A DNA stretch of 64,000 nt. Origin: Kibdelosporangium persicum. GTDB taxonomy: Bacteria > Actinomycetota > Actinomycetes > Mycobacteriales > Pseudonocardiaceae. Positions 35,779 to 44,852 of the stretch are shown piece by piece. The notes beneath the pieces were generated by a model that saw nothing but the letters and a program-made list of their open reading frames with translations, searched no databases and was not told the DNA's origin. The stretch spans positions 61,228 through 125,227 of the forward strand of contig NZ_JAAATY010000030.1 in assembly GCF_013280595.1 (NCBI RefSeq), written 5' to 3'. Positions within the stretch are counted from its first letter, which is position 1, and each line of letters starts with the position of its first letter. The position numbers and the translations under genes are program-made.

Positions 35779-36546
35779 TCAGGCGCTGACGGACTTGAGC
35801 AGTTCGTTGAGCTGGTGGGTCATCCGGGTGATGTCGGCGGGGAAGAACGTGCCGCCGTCGACGTCGTCGCGGCCCAGTGTCTGCACGAGGTAGCGGCCCG
35901 CGTCCGTGTCGACCCAGCCGAGGCCGGGTGCCCGTTTGACGTTGCCGTTGCGGTCGCGGCCGGTCACCACGAAGTGGCCGGAGCCGACACGCTTGCGGCG
36001 CAACATCTCCTCGGCGGCGCGCAGCTGGGCCGGGTTCGTGGTCTGGGCGCGGGCCACCGGCTGACGGAAGCCGACTTCCTCGTCCGCTGGCACCGGGTGC
36101 GCCTTGGGTTTGGTGATGGTGACCGACTGGCCCGGTCCCGCCTTCAACGGCGGCAGCAGCGCGGCGATGCCGCGGGCCAGGCCTTCCGGCCGGATCATCT
36201 GGAACTTGAGCACCTGGTCGTCCTGGACGACGATCATGCCGCGCCTGGCCGTGACCGCGCCGCGGGCGTAGACCTTCCGGCCGCCTTCGACGTCGCCCAT
36301 CACGGCGATCGCCACCTGGTAGTCGTTGAACAGCCGTAGCGCCGTGGTCACTTCCGGGCCAAGGCGCTGGTGGTCGGCCAGGCCGCGGTTGATCAGGTCG
36401 TCCCTGATCGCGCCGGCGATCCGTACCCGGTCCTCGGCGTACTGGCCGAAGCTCGGAATGTCGAACGGGTACACCCGGCAATTGAGCTGCAGTCCCTCGG
36501 ACAGGATGTCGACCGCCGCGAAGGACAACCCGAACGTCGTGGGCAT
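35779..36546 (-). CDS. EspG family (ESX secretion-associated) protein
   Basis: A 255-aa cytoplasmic protein with the EspG-like architecture: N-terminal SFAAVDILSEG, a central beta-rich region (VYARGAVTARRGMIVVQDD) and a helical C-terminus. In mycobacteria EspG is a chaperone for PE-PPE substrates of type VII secretion. No ESX genes are in the window, so it is an orphan here and its partner is unknown. Confidence 0.75.
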   Translation of the reverse strand: MPTTFGLSFAAVDILSEGLQLNCRVYPFDIPSFGQYAEDRVRIAGAIRDDLINRGLADHQRLGPEVTTALRLFNDYQVAIAVMGDVEGGRKVYARGAVTARRGMIVVQDDQVLKFQMIRPEGLARGIAALLPPLKAGPGQSVTITKPKAHPVPADEEVGFRQPVARAQTTNPAQLRAAEEMLRRKRVGSGHFVVTGRDRNGNVKRAPGLGWVDTDAGRYLVQTLGRDDVDGGTFFPADITRMTHQLNELLKSVSA

Positions 36547-36585
36547 CTGCCGCCAATCTACTTCTGTGCAATCCCCGCGAGCACG

Positions 36586-37740
36586 TTACCAACCCGGCGC
36601 CTGCGGGGCAGCGAAAAGCAAAGTTCGGTTGCGGCCCGCGGTCTTGGCCGCCAGCAACGCCAGATCGGCCGCGTTGACCACCTCGTCGAGCGACGAGCCG
36701 TGCTCCGGGTGGGCGGCCACGCCGACCGACACCGTCACGGTGCCCAGGTTGTCGATCCGGCGGCGGATGCGCTCGGCCACGGCCAGCGCGTCGTCCAGCG
36801 ACGTGCAGGGAAGCAGGATCACGAACTCCTCGCCGCCGAACCGGCCGACCACATCGGTACCGCGGACTTCGGATTTCAGCACGTCCGCGACGGCTTTCAG
36901 GTGTTTGTCGCCGACCAGGTGACCGTACTTGTCGTTGATCGTCTTGAAATTGTCCAGGTCCAGCATGAGCAAGGCGGAACTTCCGCCGTGCCGCAACCGC
37001 GCCGTCGCGTCCTTCGACCACGAAGCGGAATTCAGCAGACCCGTTTTCGAATCGACTCTGACCTGATCCCGTAACTGACGAATCAGCACACCGCGGTGCA
37101 ACGCGAGCGCTATCCCGACGATCAGCACAAGAATGATCGGCCAGTCGACCAGAGCCCAGGCGAGCACGATGCCGAGCGCGATCGCGGACCCGCTCAACGC
37201 GTAGTCACCCGCTTCGAGATCATGCGGGGCCGCGTAATAGATCAACACGGAATCGACGATCAGGAAAACCAGGCCCGCACTCACCACGAGCCCGAAGGAC
37301 GCCACGTCACGCGGCATGCGGTCGAACGGCACGACGCTCACCCACGCGAGGAACGCGTAGGCCGCGTATCCGGCGACGATCGTCGCCGCGGCCGAGACCG
37401 CCTTCCCCGACCGGTTGCGAATCCATTGGGAGGTGTACGAGGCCACGATCACCGCGGCCGACAACGCCGGGTGCAGCAACAGCACCGCCGCGAACATCCA
37501 CACCGAATTGAGGTCGATGAACGGCCGGCCGGTCCGGCGCAGCCGCTCGATCGGCCGGGACAGTTCCGGGTAAACCACCGCGCAGAAGATCAGCAAACCG
37601 AAAGGCAGCAGATTTTCCGAGCGCACCGGAATGGTCGACAATGCGGTGAAGGCGCCCGCGAGCGAAAGTATCGGATAACCGATCAGAGCCCGTCGCGGGA
37701 GCCGCCACAATGTCCAGCGCCGCGCGATCTGATCTGTCAT
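36586..37740 (-). CDS. Membrane diguanylate cyclase (GGDEF)
   Basis: A 384-aa protein with about seven hydrophobic segments (about 20-220) and a C-terminal GGDEF domain (about 225-375). The active site GRFGGEEF is intact, with LDNFKTINDKYGH upstream, so it should make cyclic di-GMP. The inhibitory RxxD site is not obvious. It may supply c-di-GMP to the EAL protein and YajQ seen in the window. Confidence 0.9.
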   Translation of the reverse strand: MTDQIARRWTLWRLPRRALIGYPILSLAGAFTALSTIPVRSENLLPFGLLIFCAVVYPELSRPIERLRRTGRPFIDLNSVWMFAAVLLLHPALSAAVIVASYTSQWIRNRSGKAVSAAATIVAGYAAYAFLAWVSVVPFDRMPRDVASFGLVVSAGLVFLIVDSVLIYYAAPHDLEAGDYALSGSAIALGIVLAWALVDWPIILVLIVGIALALHRGVLIRQLRDQVRVDSKTGLLNSASWSKDATARLRHGGSSALLMLDLDNFKTINDKYGHLVGDKHLKAVADVLKSEVRGTDVVGRFGGEEFVILLPCTSLDDALAVAERIRRRIDNLGTVTVSVGVAAHPEHGSSLDEVVNAADLALLAAKTAGRNRTLLFAAPQAPGW

Positions 37741-37800
37741 GTCCCAGCACCGTAACGGACGGTGTGGTGCGCGTCACTCCGACATCAGGGGCATAGAAAC

Positions 37801-39000
37801 CTAGGACAGGACACGGAAACCCACACGTTCGGCGTCGCTCGGGGACCGGAACCACACCTCCGCGACAATCCGGTCGAATTGCGGGTTGTCCTGAGTGCAG
37901 TACCGCAGCGCGGTCACGCTCGCCTTGACGTTGAACTCCGGCGCGGGCGCGCCGCCACCGGGCAGCGGCATCGCCGAACCCGGGCCGAACGGGCCCGGCG
38001 GCACGAAGTCCTCCGGCTGGGACGACTCGGCCTGCTCCTGGCCGGCGACCGGGACGACCGGCTCGAACAGTGACCGGCCGGCGTTCTGGGCTTCCTGCGC
38101 CGGGGCAGCGGCGGGCTCGAACTGTCGCGTCTGCTCGGGCGCGGGCAGTGGCTCGGGCTTGGGCTCGGGCTTGGGCTCGGGCTTGGGCACCTGAGGCGGC
38201 TCGATGTGCTGCGCGGGTTCGGAATCCGGCGCGGCCGCCGCCTTGGGCTGGTAGGGCTGGACCTGCTCGGGCGGTGCCTCGTTGTCCAGCGTGCGGATCA
38301 CGTCGTCGGAGATCGGCGTGGTGTGCTGGGTGAAGATCGTGCCCCGCTCGTCGACCCGCTCGTCGTCCTGGACGTCGGTGATCAGGTGCGGGTCCGGTTC
38401 GTCCTCCTTGGCGAACCAGTCCTCACCCGTCGGCTCGGCCTTGTCCGGGATGCGCAGGTCCGCGGGCGGCACGAACACCGTGGTGCTCTCGGTGAACTCA
38501 CGGAACGGGCGGTCCGACAGTTCCGTGTCGTTCTCGTCGGGGATCGGCGGCTCGGGCGGAGCCGTCGGGTCCAACCGGGACGAGAACGTCTGCGCCGGCG
38601 GTTTCGCCACCGGCTCAGGCAACGGCGGCAGCTCCGGCGGAGCGGTCGGGCCCGGCTGCGCGGAGGCCGGCATCGGTGGCGGCGGCAACTTCGGCACCGG
38701 CGGCGGCAACACCGGCTGCTGGACCAGCGGCTGCTGAACCGACTCCTGCGGCGGCATGGGCGGTGCCTTGGGCGTGTCGAAGAGGTCGTCGAGGAAGCGG
38801 TCGGCCTCCCGTCCCATCGGCGGACCGACGGGCTCCACGACACGGGTCGGCTGCCTGGGCTCACGAGGCGAGCGCGTGGCCGCCTCCTCCAGCTCGACCA
38901 CCCGCCTGCGGGTCGGCTTGACCAGCAGCAACCAGGTGAACAACACCCCAAGCAGGAACGACCCGAGGCTCCAAAGCCAGACCTGGCCGAAGATCTGCAT
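37801..39000 (-). CDS. Proline-rich single-pass membrane protein
   Basis: A 399-aa protein. The start MQIFGQVWLWSLG is chosen because AGGGAG lies upstream and it begins directly with a membrane segment (about 6-28). A long Pro/Glu/Ala-rich, acidic central region includes KPEPKPEPKPEP (about 275-290). The last 40 residues (FNVKASVTALRYCTQDN...AEVWFRSPSDAERVGF) resemble a short C-terminal domain seen on several actinobacterial proteins. The likely layout is a membrane anchor, a long flexible arm and a small globular tip. Role unknown. Confidence 0.75.
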   Translation of the reverse strand: MQIFGQVWLWSLGSFLLGVLFTWLLLVKPTRRRVVELEEAATRSPREPRQPTRVVEPVGPPMGREADRFLDDLFDTPKAPPMPPQESVQQPLVQQPVLPPPVPKLPPPPMPASAQPGPTAPPELPPLPEPVAKPPAQTFSSRLDPTAPPEPPIPDENDTELSDRPFREFTESTTVFVPPADLRIPDKAEPTGEDWFAKEDEPDPHLITDVQDDERVDERGTIFTQHTTPISDDVIRTLDNEAPPEQVQPYQPKAAAAPDSEPAQHIEPPQVPKPEPKPEPKPEPLPAPEQTRQFEPAAAPAQEAQNAGRSLFEPVVPVAGQEQAESSQPEDFVPPGPFGPGSAMPLPGGGAPAPEFNVKASVTALRYCTQDNPQFDRIVAEVWFRSPSDAERVGFRVLS

Positions 39001-39062
39001 GCACTCGCTCCCTCGTGGACCCCACCCCTTTGTCAAGATTACGGGGTTAAGGAATCACGGAC

Positions 39063-40073
39063 TTAGCGGGTCCGCTCGATGACGTACCGTGTCAGCAGCT
39101 CGAGGGCGTCGCGTGCGGAACCTGCGGGCAGAGGCGCCAGCGCGGCGTGTGCGCGCTCGGCGTACTGCTCCAGGGTCTCCCGTGCACGCTGCATGCCCGT
39201 CGAGTCGCGCAGCAGTTCGAGCGCTTCCTCGACCTCGGCGTCGTCGGAGATCGGTCCGGCGAGCAGCTCGGTGAGACGGTCGTTGCCGGGATGCGACAGT
39301 GCGTAGATCATCGGCAGGGTCCTGACGCCCTCGCGCAGGTCCGTGCCGGGGGTCTTGCCCGACTCGGCGGCGGGGGACGCGATGTCGATGATGTCGTCGG
39401 AGATCTGGAACGCCGCGCCGATGATCTTGCCGTAGCGGTGCAGTGCCTCGGTCTGCTCGGCCGTGGCGTTGGAGAACATCCCGGCGTAGCGACCGGCGGT
39501 GGCGATCAGCGAGCCGGTCTTCTGGCCGATGACCGTGAGGTAGTGGTCCACCGGGTTCTCGCCGGGCGCCGGGCCGACGGTCTCCCGCATCTGGCCGGTG
39601 ACCAGTTCGGAGAAAGTCTCGGCGATGATCCGGGCGGCGTCCGTGCCCAGGTCGGCGACGAGGCCGGACGCGTGGGCGAACAGGAAGTCCCCGGTCAGGA
39701 TGGCGATGGTGTTGTCCCACCGGGCGTTCACGCTGGCCGCGCCGCGCCGCATGGTCGCCTCGTCCATCACGTCGTCGTGGTACAGCGTCGCCAGGTGCAC
39801 CAGCTCGACGGCCGCGGCCGCGGTGATGACCTCGGGCAACGGGCCGTCGGCCACGTGCGAGGAGATCAGGGTGAACAGCGGACGGAAACGTTTGCCACCC
39901 GCGTTGACCAGGTGCAGGGCTGCCTCGTCGATGAACGAGACGTCGCTGTCGGCGACCCCGTGCAGGATCTTCTCCACGTCGGAGAGCGCCAGGCCAACGG
40001 CCTTCACCAGGTCCGGATCGGCCGCGCTCAGCCCTAGTGGCAGGCGCGGGTCAGGCGTCTGTTCGGCTGTCAC
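39063..40073 (-). CDS. Heptaprenyl (polyprenyl) diphosphate synthase
   Basis: A 336-aa trans-isoprenyl diphosphate synthase. GGKRFRP, the first Asp-rich motif DDVMD in YHDDVMDEATMRRG and the second, DDIID, are intact. It builds the polyprenyl side chain, in this organism probably for menaquinone. A GTG start at 40073 is used. menG and menJ are 20 kb away, and nuo lies in between. Confidence 0.9.
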   Translation of the reverse strand: MTAEQTPDPRLPLGLSAADPDLVKAVGLALSDVEKILHGVADSDVSFIDEAALHLVNAGGKRFRPLFTLISSHVADGPLPEVITAAAAVELVHLATLYHDDVMDEATMRRGAASVNARWDNTIAILTGDFLFAHASGLVADLGTDAARIIAETFSELVTGQMRETVGPAPGENPVDHYLTVIGQKTGSLIATAGRYAGMFSNATAEQTEALHRYGKIIGAAFQISDDIIDIASPAAESGKTPGTDLREGVRTLPMIYALSHPGNDRLTELLAGPISDDAEVEEALELLRDSTGMQRARETLEQYAERAHAALAPLPAGSARDALELLTRYVIERTR

Positions 40074-40145
40074 GTCGTTGTCGCTCCCCCGGCAGCAGTG
40101 GTACCAGTCCGCTCAGCGTAATCGCTGATACGGCGGTGACAGCCG

Positions 40146-40451
40146 TCAGGGCTGCAGACCGTGGCGCACAGCACGCTCCCAGGTAACGGAAGGTATCCGA
40201 AGCTCGCCGCCCTCGGGGTTCTTGCTGTCCCGAACCCGCACTAAGCCAGGGGCGTCAAGGTTCACCTCGACACAGTCACCGTTGGGGTTGCTGAAGGTGG
40301 ACTTGAACCAGCCGCTGGACGGTAACCGCAGCTCGCCGCCCTGTGGGTTCTTGCTGTCCCGAACCCGGACGAAATGAGGGGTATCGAGGTTCACTTCAAC
40401 ACAGTTGCCGTTGGGACTGCTGAAACTCGACTTGAACCAGCCCTGAGTCAT
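40146..40451 (-). CDS. Tandem DUF397 protein
   Basis: A 101-aa protein with two DUF397 domains in tandem, each WFKS.FS.PNG.CVEV (about 5-20 and 48-63) followed by VRVRDSKNP.GGEL (about 28-42 and 71-85). Single-domain DUF397 proteins are very common in actinomycetes next to XRE/DUF5753 regulators. The start overlaps the stop of the XRE gene (ATGA). By analogy it is a partner or target of that regulator. Confidence 0.88.
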   Translation of the reverse strand: MTQGWFKSSFSSPNGNCVEVNLDTPHFVRVRDSKNPQGGELRLPSSGWFKSTFSNPNGDCVEVNLDAPGLVRVRDSKNPEGGELRIPSVTWERAVRHGLQP

Positions 40452-41296
40452 GCCAACTCCTTGAGCGCCTGCCGGATGCGAGCCTGTGAATCCGCCTGGT
40501 CCAGTGCACGCTCCGAGGCATCCTCGAAGCTCGCGGCCACTTCGAGCACCTTACCGCGATTCTCGACAATGGTCTGCGCGGTAACGCTCTCATGCCACAA
40601 CACATCCGGCAGCCGTGGCGCGGCGAAGGTGAACACCACCGCCGAGTTCCCGATCAACGGATGCGAGCCGACGCTGAACGGCATCACCCGGAGCTCGACC
40701 GATTCTCGGGGCAAGCCAAGGAGATGTTCCAGTTGGCCACGCATGACTTCTCGGCCACCGACCTGCTGAAGCAGTGCGGCTTCGCCGACAACTGCCCATA
40801 GCTTCAGCGGATCCTCACCGGTCAGCCGCTCCTGGCGGCGCATCCGGGACTCCACCCGGGCGTCCACGTCGACCGGCCGGATGTAAGGGCCGCCGCCACG
40901 GATCATCGCCCGCGCATAGTCGGCGGTCTGCAACAAACCTGGGATGACCTCGCCCTGATAGGTCCGCACACTCGCCGCACCGGCCTCGAATCCGAGGAAC
41001 CGGACGAAGTCGTTCGAGTAGATCTGGGCGTAGTCGTGGTACCACTCGCGGCGGTCCGCGCCAACGCGCAGCTCCTCCAAAGTGGACATCTCATCCTCGG
41101 TCAGCCCATAGACCTTGGCCACGTCCGGCATCCGGAAGGCAGGCATCTTCCGCTTGCCCGTCTCGATGGCCGAGAGGTTCGCGCCGCCAAGCCCGGTCGC
41201 CTTGCCCGCGGCGGCGACGGTCATCCCCAGTTCGTCACGCCGCTCCTTGAGGCGGATGCCCAGTTCCCATGCCTGGACGGTGCTTGAAGTCGCCAT
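40448..41296 (-). CDS. XRE-family regulator with DUF5753 domain
   Basis: A 282-aa protein. The start at 41296 gives MATSSTVQAWELG, with the HTH at about 17-70 (LGMTVAAAGKATGLGGANLSAIE). The C-terminal part (about 100-275) is the DUF5753 domain typical of DUF397-linked regulators. The upstream divergent gene is 76 bp away. Confidence 0.9.
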   Translation of the reverse strand: MATSSTVQAWELGIRLKERRDELGMTVAAAGKATGLGGANLSAIETGKRKMPAFRMPDVAKVYGLTEDEMSTLEELRVGADRREWYHDYAQIYSNDFVRFLGFEAGAASVRTYQGEVIPGLLQTADYARAMIRGGGPYIRPVDVDARVESRMRRQERLTGEDPLKLWAVVGEAALLQQVGGREVMRGQLEHLLGLPRESVELRVMPFSVGSHPLIGNSAVVFTFAAPRLPDVLWHESVTAQTIVENRGKVLEVAASFEDASERALDQADSQARIRQALKELA

Positions 41297-41372
41297 GTCA
41301 CCCGATCGTGGATTGCTCGCTTGATTACTATCTGCCAGCCTAATAGGAGAATAATCGCACAGGAGGTCGGAG

Positions 41373-41687
41373 ATGGCTAACCGGTTCGCGTACACCTTGC
41401 TCGACCTGCGCAAGCAGGAGCTTGATCGGGCCTACTACGAGATCGTCCACCAGCTTGAGGTCGACCCGGCCGACGTCGGACTTGAGGCACTGGCGAAACG
41501 ACTCACCGCCTGGGCGATGGAGATCCTCCGGGCCGAAGTCGTCGCCAGCGGCATGTACAGCGCCGAACTCAGCACGCTCGACGAACAGGACGAGCCCGAC
41601 ACGTACATCTACGCCGTGACCATCTGCCAAAACGGGTCCGACCAGGTTGTCACCTGGCCGGACCCGCGTGGATTCATCGATGTCTAG
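41373..41687 (+). CDS. Small protein of unknown function
   Basis: A 104-aa protein starting at an ATG after AGGAGG. It is acidic and partly helical, with no motif I recognise. It diverges from the XRE/DUF397 pair with 76 bp between, so it may share their control. Its stop codon and that of nuoN overlap in a single CTAG. Such small genes opposite XRE/DUF397 pairs are common in actinomycetes. Confidence 0.65.
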   Translation: MANRFAYTLLDLRKQELDRAYYEIVHQLEVDPADVGLEALAKRLTAWAMEILRAEVVASGMYSAELSTLDEQDEPDTYIYAVTICQNGSDQVVTWPDPRGFIDV

Positions 41688-43249
41688 AAGGCGAACGTGC
41701 CTGTCCCCGCCCAGTCCAGGGCGAAGGCGGGCACCAGGCCCAGCACGAGCGTGACCAGCACGCCGAGGGTGATGGCAGCGGTGGTGAACGTGCCGGGGAC
41801 CGTCACGGTCGGGCCGTCCGGCGCCGGGTCGCTGAAGAACATCAGCACGATGACCCTCAGGTAGAAGAACGCCGCCACCGCCGAGGCGACCAGCGCGATC
41901 ACCACGAGCGGCGCCATGCCGTCCTGGATACCGGCCGAGAACACCACGAACTTGCCGATGAACCCACTGGTCAACGGGATACCGGCCATCGCGAGCAGCA
42001 GGAACGCGAACACCCAGGCGAGCACGGGCGAGCGCTTGGCCAGCCCCGCCCACTGGGACAGGTGCGTCGCCTCGCCGTTCGAGTCACGCACGAGGCTCAC
42101 CGCGCCGAACGCGGCCAGCGTCGTGAAACCGTACGTGAGCAGGTAGAACAGCGTGCCCGACAGGCCTTCCGGCCGCAGCGCCAGCGCACCGACGAGCAGG
42201 AAGCCCGCGTGCGCGATCGACGAGTACGCGAGCATCCGCTTGATGTCGGTCTGCGTCAGGCCGAGCACCGCGCCGATCACCATCGAGGCGACCGCCACGA
42301 CCCACAGCACGCCACGCCATTCCCAGCTGGTCGACTCGAAGCCGACGGTCAGCACGCGCAGGATGCCGCCGAACGCGGCGACCTTCGTGCACGCGGCCAT
42401 GAAAGCCGTGATCGGGGTCGGCGAGCCCTGGTACACGTCCGGCGTCCACGCGTGGAACGGACCGACCGACGCCTTGAACATCAGGCCGACGACCAGCAGA
42501 CCGAAGCCACCGAACAGCAGCGTGTCGGACGCGGCCGAACCCGCGGCGGCGTTGGCGATGTCGGCCAGCTTGACCGAACCCGCGTAGCCGTACAGCAGAG
42601 CCAGGCCGTACAGGAAAAACGCCGAGGCGAACGCGCCGAGCAGGAAGTACTTGACCGCCGACTCCTGCGAGATCAGCCTGCGCCGCCTGGCCAGACCGCA
42701 CATCAGGTACAGCGGGAGGCTGAGCACCTCGAGTGCGATGAACATGGTCAGCAGGTCGTTGGCCGCGCAGAAGATCATCATCCCGGACAGCGCGAACAGC
42801 GTGAGCGGGAAGACCTCCGTCTGCATGCCGCCGGACGCCATCTGCGCGCGGTCCTGCACCGTGCCGGGCCGGATACCGGCCTGGGCGACGAACGCGCCAC
42901 CGCGCTCGACCGTCCGGTCGGCGATCAGCAGCAGCGCACCCAGCCCGAGGGCGAGCAGCGTGCCCCACAGGAACAGGGCGGGCCGGTCGACCGCGATGGT
43001 CCGGTACAGCGTGGTCAGCCCGCGCTCCGGCGAGTCGGTGACGTACAGGACGAATGCCAGTCCCGCGCCGAGGATCGCCAGCAGGGACAGCGTGACCTGC
43101 GCCGCCCACCGGCTCGCCTTGGACACGAACGCCTCGACCAGCACCCCGATGCACGCCGCGCCGAGCAGGATCAGGACCGGCAGGATCGCCGAGTACTCGA
43201 TCTGCGGCGCGTCGATCGGCGCCTGCGGTGGTGGTTGTAGAGCCAACAC
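41684..43249 (-). CDS. nuoN: NADH-quinone oxidoreductase subunit N
   Basis: A 521-aa antiporter-like membrane subunit of complex I with about 14 hydrophobic segments. It ends the nuo operon. GTG start at 43249, one base after the nuoM stop. Conserved Lys/Glu residues sit in the membrane helices (for example PDVYQGSPTPITAF and FKASVGPFHAW). It pumps protons with NuoL and NuoM. Confidence 0.95.
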   Translation of the reverse strand: MLALQPPPQAPIDAPQIEYSAILPVLILLGAACIGVLVEAFVSKASRWAAQVTLSLLAILGAGLAFVLYVTDSPERGLTTLYRTIAVDRPALFLWGTLLALGLGALLLIADRTVERGGAFVAQAGIRPGTVQDRAQMASGGMQTEVFPLTLFALSGMMIFCAANDLLTMFIALEVLSLPLYLMCGLARRRRLISQESAVKYFLLGAFASAFFLYGLALLYGYAGSVKLADIANAAAGSAASDTLLFGGFGLLVVGLMFKASVGPFHAWTPDVYQGSPTPITAFMAACTKVAAFGGILRVLTVGFESTSWEWRGVLWVVAVASMVIGAVLGLTQTDIKRMLAYSSIAHAGFLLVGALALRPEGLSGTLFYLLTYGFTTLAAFGAVSLVRDSNGEATHLSQWAGLAKRSPVLAWVFAFLLLAMAGIPLTSGFIGKFVVFSAGIQDGMAPLVVIALVASAVAAFFYLRVIVLMFFSDPAPDGPTVTVPGTFTTAAITLGVLVTLVLGLVPAFALDWAGTGTFAF

Positions 43250-43250
43250 G

Positions 43251-44852
43251 TCACTTGCCTCCCACTGGGTCGGCCAGGCCGACCGACTGCAGCGTTGCGT
43301 CCACCGTCGGCTGGAGCACGTCCAGCACCGGCGCCGGGTAGAAGCCCAGGAAGATGATCAGGATGACCAGCGGGGCCAGCACGACCTTCTCGCGCACGCC
43401 GAGGTCGGAGATGCCGACCTTGGCCGGGTCGGTCGCCGCGCCGGGACCGCCCGCCACGCCGACCAGCGCGTTGCCGCGCACCGGCCCCTGGAAGACCCGC
43501 TGGTACGCCCAGAGCACGTACGCCGCGGCGAGGATCATGCCGACCGCGCCGAGGATCGCGTAGACCGGGGCGTTCGGGTACGACCCGACCAGCACCAGGA
43601 ACTCGCTGACGAAGGAGTTCGTGCCGGGCAGCGACAACGCCGCCAGACCACCGAACAGGAACAGCCCGGCCAGCAGCGGGGTGACCTTCGACAGACCGCC
43701 GTAGTCCGAGATGAGCCGCGAGTCGCCCCGCGCGATCACCATGCCCACGACCAGGAACAGCATTCCGGTCGCCAGACCGTGGTTGACCATGTAGAGCGCC
43801 GAACCGGCGATCGACTGGGTCGAGAAGGCGAAGATGCCCAGGCCGATGAACCCGAAGTGGGCGATGGAGATGTACGCCATCAACCGCTTCATGTCGTTCT
43901 GGCCGGTGGCCAGGATCGCGCCGTAGATCAGGCCGAGCACCGAGAGCACCAGCACCAGCGGCGCCAGTTCCTGGCTGGCCGCCGGGAACAGCGGCAGGCA
44001 GTAACGCAGGAAGCCGAACGTGCCGATCTTGTCCAGCACACCGACCAGCAGCACGCCGGTGCCGATCGGGGCCTCGGCGGTCGCGTCCGGCAGCCAGGTG
44101 TGCAACGGAACCAGCGGCGCCTTGATCGCGAACGCCACGAAGAAGCCGAGGAACAGCCAGATCTGCGTGCTCAGCGGCGCCTGGTCCATCACGTTCGACA
44201 GCGTCTGCCAGTCCAGCGTGCCGACACCGTTGTTGTAGTCCGCGCTCACCACGTACAGGCCGATCACCGACGCGAGCATGATCAGCCCGCCGAGCAGCGA
44301 GTACAGGAAGAACTTCATCGCCGCGTACTGCCTGCGCGGCCCGCCGAACCGGCCGACCAGGAAGTACATCGGGACCAGCACGGCCTCGAAGAACACGTAG
44401 AACAGGAACACGTCGGTCGCGGCGAACACGCCGACCATGCCGGTCTGCATCACCAGCAGCAGCGAGTAGAAACCCGCCGCGCCACGGCCTTCCGGCAGCT
44501 TGTCGGCCCACGACCCGCCGATCACGATCGGGGTGAGGACGCCGATCAGCGCGATCATCGTCAGCGCGATGCCGTCGATGCCGAGCGAGAAGTGCACGCC
44601 GAACGCCGGGATCCAGTCCACCGACAGGGCCAGCTGGATGCGCGAACCGTTGGGCACGAACGTGATCCACGCCGGGATGACCAGCGCCAGCTCGACCAGG
44701 GAGACCGTCAGCGCGGTCAGCTTGGCCATCCGGTCGTCCTTGAGGAACGCCACCACGATGCCGCCGAGCAGCGGCAGCAGCAGCAACGCGAGCAGATAAG
44801 CCGCGCCGCCACTGGACGTGCCCGCGGCCATCGGGGCCGAAGAAAAGTTCAT
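43251..44852 (-). CDS. nuoM: NADH-quinone oxidoreductase subunit M
   Basis: A 533-aa antiporter-like subunit with about 14 hydrophobic segments. Conserved PLHTWLPDA and the proton-channel Lys region IKAPLVPLH are visible. The ATG overlaps the nuoL stop (TGATG). Confidence 0.96.
   Translation of the reverse strand: MNFSSAPMAAGTSSGGAAYLLALLLLPLLGGIVVAFLKDDRMAKLTALTVSLVELALVIPAWITFVPNGSRIQLALSVDWIPAFGVHFSLGIDGIALTMIALIGVLTPIVIGGSWADKLPEGRGAAGFYSLLLVMQTGMVGVFAATDVFLFYVFFEAVLVPMYFLVGRFGGPRRQYAAMKFFLYSLLGGLIMLASVIGLYVVSADYNNGVGTLDWQTLSNVMDQAPLSTQIWLFLGFFVAFAIKAPLVPLHTWLPDATAEAPIGTGVLLVGVLDKIGTFGFLRYCLPLFPAASQELAPLVLVLSVLGLIYGAILATGQNDMKRLMAYISIAHFGFIGLGIFAFSTQSIAGSALYMVNHGLATGMLFLVVGMVIARGDSRLISDYGGLSKVTPLLAGLFLFGGLAALSLPGTNSFVSEFLVLVGSYPNAPVYAILGAVGMILAAAYVLWAYQRVFQGPVRGNALVGVAGGPGAATDPAKVGISDLGVREKVVLAPLVILIIFLGFYPAPVLDVLQPTVDATLQSVGLADPVGGK

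Noticed and set aside
35546..37021. A long minus-strand frame spanning the EspG-like and GGDEF genes
   Set aside because: It is a shadow in another frame; the two shorter frames carry the domains and proper starts.
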